Assembly (NCBI GenBank): GCA_001768675.1
Contig: MELN01000050.1
Location: 1 to 12,202 of the forward strand
Length of the DNA: 12,202 nt
Direction: 5' to 3'
Source of the DNA: Actinobacteria bacterium RBG_16_64_13
Lineage (GTDB): Bacteria; Actinomycetota; Thermoleophilia; RBG-16-64-13
Positions within the stretch are counted from its first letter, which is position 1; each line of letters begins with the position of its first letter. Below, in pieces: positions 1-4,540 of the stretch. A program made the position numbers and the translations under genes. The notes beneath the pieces are model-generated. The model had not been told where the DNA came from, made no database searches, and saw only the letters and a program-made list of their open reading frames with translations.

Positions 1-55
1 CCTCTGGCTCTCGAGAGGGCGGCTCATTCCTCCACGCGCCGCCAAGGAGGTCTAT

Positions 56-335
56 GTGAAACCCAAGACCCTGGACTACGCCATGGGGCAGTGTCAAGTG
101 TGTAGCCTTCTCGTCCGCGGGCCAGATCACCTTCGACCCGGATATCCTGATGATCACGGCCAACGCCGCTCAGCCGCCATGAACCCGTCACCCTTCCTGT
201 TCGTGCCGCTCATGTTGTTGCACGGCTTGAGTTACACGCAGTTAGGGTTTCTAGTCCTCGTTAACTTCGTCGCGCAGTTCGCCGCGGACATGTTCTTCGG
301 CTGGCCTGTCAACAAGTACGGTCAGAGGCCGTTCT
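56..335 (+). pseudogene. Decayed N-terminal fragment of an MFS transporter
   Basis: A good ribosome site (AAGGAGG, 44-50) precedes a GTG at 56, so this was once a translated gene. The first residues lie in the frame of the GTG. From about 96 to 179 the readable peptide (FSSAGQITFDPDILMITANA) lies in another frame that ends at TGA 180-182. From 179 the original frame resumes with hydrophobic sequence including LHGLSYTQLGFL and DMFFGWPVNKYGQRPF. The last part resembles the TM2 and loop 2-3 motif A region (D-x-x-x-G-R-x-G-R-like) of major facilitator permeases. Similarity stops near 335. Only about 90 residues of a usual 400 are present, with at least two frame changes, so it is inactive. The region 336-568 behind it shows no gene, RNA or clear terminator. 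The family call is from recall of MFS proteins and is moderately sure; its original substrate is unknown. Confidence 0.5.
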
Positions 336-568
336 GTGTGCCAGTTCCCGCTCAAGAGACTCGCGCCACACCGTGCCGCCTCGGCGGTCGAGTCCACCCA
401 GTCTGTCGACGTCGAGGGCCAGCGGCGTAGCGACCACGGCCACAATGAGAGAACAAGGCATGAGCGGCTGATGTTAGTGTCTTCTGCTCATCTGCCTCTC
501 TCTGGCCTGACTGTCGGCGCCGCTACCATGTGGATGAGTCCGGTTCTGCCGCGCTTCTTCATTTGTGC

Positions 569-1792
569 CTACCAGCCGAAGTGCATGGCAGGCAGATCTC
601 GCTTGACCTTCTCCAAATAGAACCGCTCGAACCCCAACTTCAGATAGTGATAGCGGGCGCCGCGTTTCAGCACCACGCTGTTCCGCGGCGGCAGGAAGGG
701 ATCGGCCTTTATGAACATCGCGACATCCCCCGCGTCGGCGACACACGTGACCGGCAGGTAGAGACCGTCGACCAGTTCGCCCTTTCCCGTGACCTCGACC
801 GCGATGTTCGTCGCGGCACTGGTCGCCATCTGCTCGGACATATGGCCGGTCTTGGGCACCGCGACCGGCACCGCGGTCGGTGCCGGGGGGGCGATGGCGA
901 CCGACACTCCCACGGCATAGATGTTCGGGTAGCGCGTACTGCGAAGTTGGCGATCCGTAGGGATGAAGCCCCGAGGATTCCCGAGGCCCTCTACGTTGCG
1001 CACCACCTGGGCGCCGTAAAAGGCGGGGATGAGGATGGCCAGGTCGAGCGGCAGCTCGGTGCCGTCTGCTAGGATCGCCTTGTTGGGCTCGACGCTCGCC
1101 AGCGCGGCGTTGGTCGTCCAATTGAGGTGCCGCGAGCGAAACTCATCTTCCATCATGCGGCTCATGTTCCCGATTCCGTTGACCCCGAAGTGGCCCAGAA
1201 AGGGCTCGGGGGTGGCGAAGTGAATGTCGAAGAGGTGGCGTCGCTTCTGGCGCCGCAGGAGCGTGTCCAGCATCATTGCCAGCTCGTAGGCGGGGCCACT
1301 GCAACTCGCTCCCGGATTGGCGCCGATGACCACCCGGCCGCCGTCGGAGGCGACGAACCGGGCGACGGCCTCCCGGGCCGCCAGTGCCTGCTGGATAGTG
1401 AAGCACGTGTGCACAGTGCCTTCGGCCGGATCCGAGCCGGGCACATTCGACCAGTCGAGATCGGCACCCGTGGCGAGCACCAGATGGTCGTAGGGGAAGA
1501 CCGTGCCGCTCGCGGTCGTCACTGTCTGCGCCTGCGGATCGATCGCCGTGGCCTGATCGTTGACGAAGTTCACGTGCCTGCGCCCTAGCGGTCTGGCCAG
1601 CGGCACCCGGAGCTTATCGGCTCGTCGCCAGCCCATGATCACCCAGGGGAGGCTGGGGATGAAAGTGAAGTCAGCCTCGGCGGAGATGACCACGATGTCC
1701 GCTTGGTCGTTCAGCTTGCGCCGGAGTTGGTAGGCGGCGTTCACTCCGCCGAACGACCCTCCGACGACGACGACACGATGCTTGATCGCCAT
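569..1792 (-). CDS. sqr: Sulfide:quinone oxidoreductase (FAD-dependent, three-cysteine type)
   Basis: A 407-residue flavoprotein of the SQR/flavocytochrome c sulfide dehydrogenase family. It oxidises sulfide to sulfane sulfur at the cytoplasmic membrane face and passes electrons to quinone. The N-terminus has the FAD Rossmann motif VVVGGSFGG (about residues 8-16), and LVLATGADLDW is the second dinucleotide-fold signature. There are exactly three cysteines: C130 (HTCFTIQQ), C164 (ASCSGPAYE) and C350 (TCVADAGD). Their spacing matches the three catalytic cysteines of characterised SQRs (about 128/160/356), which makes SQR much more likely than an NADH dehydrogenase. The frame is open upstream to 1873, but the start at 1792 is chosen because GGGGGAGGG lies 5 nt before it and the fold begins at once; a longer start would cover the divergent promoter. 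It is divergent from the DsrE operon and probably shares its control. No transmembrane helix is needed; the family binds membranes by C-terminal amphipathic helices. Confidence 0.85.
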   Translation of the reverse strand: MAIKHRVVVVGGSFGGVNAAYQLRRKLNDQADIVVISAEADFTFIPSLPWVIMGWRRADKLRVPLARPLGRRHVNFVNDQATAIDPQAQTVTTASGTVFPYDHLVLATGADLDWSNVPGSDPAEGTVHTCFTIQQALAAREAVARFVASDGGRVVIGANPGASCSGPAYELAMMLDTLLRRQKRRHLFDIHFATPEPFLGHFGVNGIGNMSRMMEDEFRSRHLNWTTNAALASVEPNKAILADGTELPLDLAILIPAFYGAQVVRNVEGLGNPRGFIPTDRQLRSTRYPNIYAVGVSVAIAPPAPTAVPVAVPKTGHMSEQMATSAATNIAVEVTGKGELVDGLYLPVTCVADAGDVAMFIKADPFLPPRNSVVLKRGARYHYLKLGFERFYLEKVKRDLPAMHFGW

Positions 1793-1821
1793 GGCCCTCC
1801 CCCTAAGTCTTTCTCGGATAC

Positions 1822-1850
1822 TTGTAATATCGCAATTTTCGCATATTATC
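1822..1850 (+). promoter_or_regulatory. Promoter of the DsrE-arsR-desulfurase operon
   Basis: TTGTAA (1822-1827) and TATTAT (1845-1850) are separated by 17 bp, a plausible sigma-70-type promoter pointing rightwards. Transcription would begin near 1857, leaving a short leader before the GTG at 1884 with its AAGGAGGT site at 1872-1879. This stretch is far more AT-rich than its surroundings. I could not define a convincing promoter for the leftward sqr gene. Confidence 0.5.
1825..1848. promoter_or_regulatory. AT-rich palindrome, likely ArsR-type operator
   Basis: TAATAT (1825-1830) and ATATTA (1843-1848) form perfect 6-bp inverted arms around a 12-nt centre. The arms overlap the -35/-10 region of the rightward promoter and sit 33-56 bp upstream of the sqr start. 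ArsR/SmtB dimers bind such AT-rich imperfect palindromes, and an arsR gene lies in the operon it would control. Repression of both sqr and the operon is inferred. Confidence 0.5.
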
Positions 1851-1883
1851 CTCTCTGGATGGATTCGAAACAAGGAGGTCCCA

Positions 1884-2237
1884 GTGTCGACGATACTCTT
1901 CGTGCTGAATGATGGTCCTTATGGGTCTGAGCGCTCCTACAACGCCCTTCGGCACGCTTCGGCGGTGGCCAAGCAGCCGGACACGGAAATCAGGGTGTTT
2001 CTCACTGCGGATTCCACTGCTTGCGCCCTGGCCGGCCAACGCCCGCCGGAGGGCTACTACTCCATCGAGCGCATGCTCAAGGGGCTCCTGGTCAAGAAGG
2101 CCATGGTGGCCTTATGAGGCACGTGCATGGATGCCCGTGGATTGGCATCCCTACCCCTGGTCGAAGGCACCACACGGGGCTCGATGGATCTGCTTGCCCA
2201 GTGGACGCTCGAGGCCGACAAGGTGATCGTGTACTAG
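1884..2237 (+). CDS. DsrE-family selenoprotein (in-frame UGA read as selenocysteine 78)
   Basis: A 117-residue DsrE/DsrF-like small sulfur-relay protein, provided the TGA at 2115-2117 is read through. The start is GTG 1884 with AAGGAGGT 4 nt upstream; the first residues (STILFVLNDGPYGSER) are the usual beta-1 and loop of the fold. Residues before the TGA run KGLLVKKAMVAL and those after it GTCMDARGL, then LVEG, SMDLLAQWTLEADKVIVY and TAG at 2235-2237. The family normally has L-C-G-T-C-M-D-A-R-G here, so the TGA replaces precisely the first redox cysteine and gives U78-x-x-C81. No frame change or other stop follows, and a SECIS-like hairpin is placed correctly. DsrE proteins carry persulfide on cysteine; a selenol would make a faster redox or persulfide-exchange centre. 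Sec-containing DsrE-like proteins are known from selenoproteome surveys. The alternative is a simple TGT/TGC-to-TGA nonsense mutation, which I think less likely. A standard gene caller would stop at 2117 and miss a third of the protein. Confidence 0.85.
2118..2150 (+). promoter_or_regulatory. Bacterial SECIS element in the DsrE coding region
   Basis: Directly after the UGA come 11 nt, then GGATGCC (2129-2135), the 8-nt loop CGTGGATT (2136-2143) and GGCATCC (2144-2150), a perfect 7-bp stem. The loop starts 18 nt after the UGA and has G as its second base. Both features fit the bacterial SECIS pattern recognised by SelB: a hairpin immediately 3' of UGA, an apical loop about 16-37 nt away and a G among the first loop bases. 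SelB binding itself is inferred. Confidence 0.75.
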
Positions 2238-2261
2238 TCATGCGGGCGCAGGGGAACACCG

Positions 2262-2594
2262 ATGGCCGGTAGGATCGACTCCACCATTCTCGAGCTGCAC
2301 GCACGCGTGTGCAAGACGATGGCGCATCCTGTACGTCTGGCGCTACTCAATGCTCTTCGCGATGGTGAACGCGGCGTGAACGATCTGGCCGAAGCCATCG
2401 GAGCGACCCAGCCGCTGGCATCTCAACATCTCGCCGTTCTCCGAAACCAAGGTCTGCTTTGCCATCGGCGAAACGGGAACGAGGTCTACTACAGCATCGC
2501 CTATCCCAAGATGATCCAGGCCTGCGATCTCCTTCGTGAGGTGCTCTTCGAGCACTTACGAGCCCAAGAGGACCTGTCTCGGAGGGCGGAATGA
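2262..2594 (+). CDS. ArsR/SmtB-family transcriptional repressor
   Basis: A 110-residue winged-helix regulator. ATG 2262 has AGGGGAA six bases upstream. The N-terminal helices carry the typical RVCKTMAHPVRLALLNAL stretch (15-32). The recognition helix is ATQPLASQHLAVLRNQGLL (48-66), and the wing is RRNGNEVYYSI (69-79). The classic metal ligands ELCVCDL (alpha-3N) are absent. Cysteines are C17, C67 and C88 (QACDLLREVL, alpha-5). C17 and C88 occur at recurrent positions of this subgroup and could form a thiol-based sensing pair, by analogy with persulfide-sensing ArsR proteins such as SqrR/BigR, although the exact positions differ. It follows the DsrE gene by 24 bp and overlaps the next gene by ATGA. 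It probably represses its own operon and the divergent sqr through the palindrome at 1825-1848. The ligand is not shown by the sequence. Confidence 0.85.
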   Translation: MAGRIDSTILELHARVCKTMAHPVRLALLNALRDGERGVNDLAEAIGATQPLASQHLAVLRNQGLLCHRRNGNEVYYSIAYPKMIQACDLLREVLFEHLRAQEDLSRRAE

Positions 2595-2812
2595 CAGACC
2601 TATCGGGCATGACCATGGCCGACTTAGAGCAGCATGTGTTGGTGTTGAAGGCGGACCTCGGCGAGGTCGAAGAGGAAAGAATGTACGTGCTGAGTCAAAC
2701 CGGTCTTCACGTTTCTGCCGGGGCAGTCAAGAAATACGAAACTGAGATCAACGCGCTGAAGGCTAGGATCGAGGAAGTAGAGCAAGTCGTTCGCGCGAAG
2801 AAGGGGGAATGA
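2591..2812 (+). CDS. Small coiled-coil protein of unknown function
   Basis: A 73-residue acidic and lysine-rich protein that I do not recognise. Its ATG (2591) overlaps the arsR stop and its TGA (2810-2812) overlaps the desulfurase ATG, so it is translationally coupled on both sides and almost certainly expressed. Purine-rich sequence (CGGAGGG) precedes the start. Residues about 10-33 (ADLEQHVLVLKADLGEVEEE) and 46-70 (KKYETEINALKARIEEVEQV) form two heptad-like helices joined by a conserved-looking turn, SQTGLHVSAGAV (35-46). There is no cysteine, no signal peptide and no membrane segment. A helical hairpin that dimerises or binds the desulfurase or DsrE protein as an adaptor is possible, as small partners often do for sulfur-relay enzymes, but this is conjecture from position only. 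Confidence 0.75.
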   Translation: MTDLSGMTMADLEQHVLVLKADLGEVEEERMYVLSQTGLHVSAGAVKKYETEINALKARIEEVEQVVRAKKGE

Positions 2813-3981
2813 ACACGTTGGCCGCGCCTGTGACAGGGACCCGCCCCATTTATCTGGACTACAATGCGACCACTCCGGTCCTGCCAGAAGTGCTGGACGC
2901 TATGCTGCCCTTCCTGGGCGAGCGCTTCGGGAACCCCTCGAGTCTCCACCCTTACGGTCGGGAGGCGCGCTCTGCCGTGGAGCAGGCACGCGTTGAAGTG
3001 GCTTTGCTGCTCGGGTGTAGTCCTGAGGAGATCATCTTCACCTCAGGTGGCACGGAATCGAACAATCTGGCGATTCTCGGGAGCATCAGGGCCACCGCCT
3101 GTGGCGGTGACGTGCTCACATCGGTGATCGAACATCCGGCGGTCAGCCGCCCGTGCGAACTGTTGGAGGGGCGCGGCTCCGTGGTGACGAGGCTCGGAGT
3201 CGACGAACTGGGTGTTGTCGACGTTGAAGAGGCGCGGAAAGCCCTCGATCACCTGCCGCTTCTTCTAACCGTCATGCATGCCAACAACGAGACCGGAACG
3301 ATCCAGCCGATCAGGGAGATCGCGGACGTGGCGCGGGAGCGAGGCGCCTTGGTTCACACGGACGCCGCCCAGTCGGTGGGGAAGGTACCGGTCGATGTTG
3401 ACGATCTTGGTGTCGACCTTCTGTCCGTCGCCGGCCACAAGCTCTACGCTCCCAAGGGGGTCGGAGCTCTGTATGTGCGTCGCGGGGTACCTCTCCGCCC
3501 CGTGCTGGTGGGTGCGGGTCACGAGCGCGGCCTTCGTCCGGGGACCGAGAACGTGGCTTCCATAGCTGGGCTGGGAGCTGCCTGCGCGTTGGCGCGAAAC
3601 ACGCTTCAGGCGGAGTCGACCAGGGTCATGGTCCTGCGGGATCGCTTGTGGAACGTGCTGAGCGAGGGAGTGCCGGGCCTGAAACTGAACGGTCATCCCC
3701 TCCGCCGTCTCCCCAATACGCTCAACGTCGTGTTCCCCGGCGTACGGAGCAGCCGCCTGCTCGAGACTGCGGTCGGAGTGGCGGCATCCGGAGGATCGGC
3801 CTGCCACGAAGGGGGCGAGACACCCTCGCCGGTGCTCACGGCGATGGGTGTGGCCCGTGTCGACGCACTCGGTGCGGTGCGTCTCTCATTGGGGCGGGGG
3901 ACAACAGAGGTCGATGTCGCCGTTGCCGCAGAGGCGCTTGTCGCGGCGTGGCGCGTTCTGAAGGGCACTCCAGCCTCGTAG
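2809..3981 (+). CDS. Cysteine desulfurase (NifS/IscS-type class V aminotransferase)
   Basis: A 390-residue PLP enzyme that removes sulfur from L-cysteine as an enzyme-bound persulfide, giving alanine; relatives can also act on selenocysteine. Landmarks in order are YLDYNATTP (15-23), the PLP phosphate loop SGGTESNN, H109 in SVIEHPAV stacking on the cofactor, HTDAAQ with the cofactor-N1 aspartate, the Schiff-base lysine K211 in AGHKLYAPKG, RPGTENV, and the catalytic loop cysteine C332 in GGSACHEGG. The TPSPVL that follows places it with the group I (NifS/IscS-like) enzymes. Length is normal and nothing is missing. ATG 2809 overlaps the preceding stop (ATGA) with AAGAAGGGGG upstream. No iscU, sufU or tRNA-thiolation gene is adjacent. 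Its likely partner is therefore the DsrE-type selenoprotein or the selenium-donor step for SelD, both inferred. CACTCC/GGAGTG arms (3966-3971, 3986-3991) around the stop could form a weak terminator without a T-run. Confidence 0.92.
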   Translation: MNTLAAPVTGTRPIYLDYNATTPVLPEVLDAMLPFLGERFGNPSSLHPYGREARSAVEQARVEVALLLGCSPEEIIFTSGGTESNNLAILGSIRATACGGDVLTSVIEHPAVSRPCELLEGRGSVVTRLGVDELGVVDVEEARKALDHLPLLLTVMHANNETGTIQPIREIADVARERGALVHTDAAQSVGKVPVDVDDLGVDLLSVAGHKLYAPKGVGALYVRRGVPLRPVLVGAGHERGLRPGTENVASIAGLGAACALARNTLQAESTRVMVLRDRLWNVLSEGVPGLKLNGHPLRRLPNTLNVVFPGVRSSRLLETAVGVAASGGSACHEGGETPSPVLTAMGVARVDALGAVRLSLGRGTTEVDVAVAAEALVAAWRVLKGTPAS

Positions 3982-4001
3982 CGCCGGAGTGAGACTCAGT
4001 C

Positions 4002-4442
4002 CTACTGACCTTGTCTTCGGCGGGAGCCGATGCGGGGTCGCGGGCTCGTTTCGACCGCGTCGAGCCGGGCTAGGATCCCGCAGTCGCCCGCCATCCGTGG
4101 GCTCTCACAGCAACCCCGCAACTCGCGCAGATACTCCTCCAAGCGATGAAGCTCCCGAAGCTGTTCCCCTAGGTGGTCGATGTGAGTATCCAGAAGCTGA
4201 TTGATCTCGTGGCACGCGAGCTGCGGCCGATCGCGGAAATAGAGGAGCCTTCGCACTTCTTCGAGGGTCGTCCCGATGGCCCGGCAGTTGCGGATGAAGC
4301 GTAGACGCTCAAGGTGTTCCTCATTGTAGATGCGGTAGTTCCCCTCGGTCCTCTCTGGATGGGGGAGCAATGCCAGTCGTTCGTAGTAGCGCACCGTTTC
4401 CGGTCGAGACCCGGCCCTTCTTGCTAGTTCGCCGATACGCAT
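4002..4442 (-). CDS. cadR: CadR/PbrR-like MerR-family metal-responsive activator
   Basis: A 146-residue MerR protein. The N-terminal winged helix is MRIGELARRAGSRPETVRYY (1-20), followed by ERLALLPHPERTEGNYRIY. Then comes the dimerisation helix (about 80-110) and a C-terminal metal loop. C77 (LACHE) and C112 with C121 (CCESPRMAGDCGIL) match the three cysteines that bind Cd(II), Pb(II) or Zn(II) in CadR and PbrR. C111 is extra. Such proteins bend and untwist a promoter with an over-long spacer when loaded with metal. It is divergent from a matching ATPase gene with the expected operator in the 98-bp gap. It converges with the desulfurase gene, leaving only 20 bp between stops. The tail after CGIL (RLDAVETSPRPRIGSRRRQGQ, 126-146) is basic and lacks the histidine-rich end of Pseudomonas CadR. 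Which metal it prefers cannot be read from sequence. Confidence 0.9.
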   Translation of the reverse strand: MRIGELARRAGSRPETVRYYERLALLPHPERTEGNYRIYNEEHLERLRFIRNCRAIGTTLEEVRRLLYFRDRPQLACHEINQLLDTHIDHLGEQLRELHRLEEYLRELRGCCESPRMAGDCGILARLDAVETSPRPRIGSRRRQGQ

Positions 4443-4461
4443 GCGGTTCTCTCGACCTCCC

Positions 4462-4492
4462 TTGACCCTGTAGCGACTATAGACTTTAGAAT
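4462..4492 (+). promoter_or_regulatory. MerR-type promoter/operator of the P-type ATPase gene
   Basis: TTGACC (4462-4467) and TAGAAT (4487-4492) are separated by 19 bp, the over-long spacer diagnostic of MerR-activated promoters. Inside it CTGTAG (4468-4473) and CTATAG (4477-4482) form an imperfect dyad around CGA. This closely resembles the known PbrR/CadR operators. It reads towards the ATPase and lies just upstream of the divergent merR gene, allowing autoregulation. Confidence 0.85.
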
Positions 4493-4540
4493 ACCCCGGA
4501 CGACTCGCGACTAACCTACTGGCGCCCTGAAAGAAGCAAC

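Noticed and set aside
474..1588. Several forward and reverse frames overlapping sqr
   Set aside because: Arg/Gly/His-rich translations without motifs, typical shadows of a high-G+C gene.
1793..1873. N-terminal extension of the SQR to 1873, which would add two cysteines
   Set aside because: It would cover the divergent promoter palindrome and has no ribosome site; GGGGGAGGG supports the start at 1792 just before the FAD motif.
1782..2117. Short reading frame ending at TGA 2117, as a complete truncated DsrE protein
   Set aside because: It lacks the redox motif and last third of the fold, which continue in frame after the TGA with full family similarity and a SECIS-like stem.
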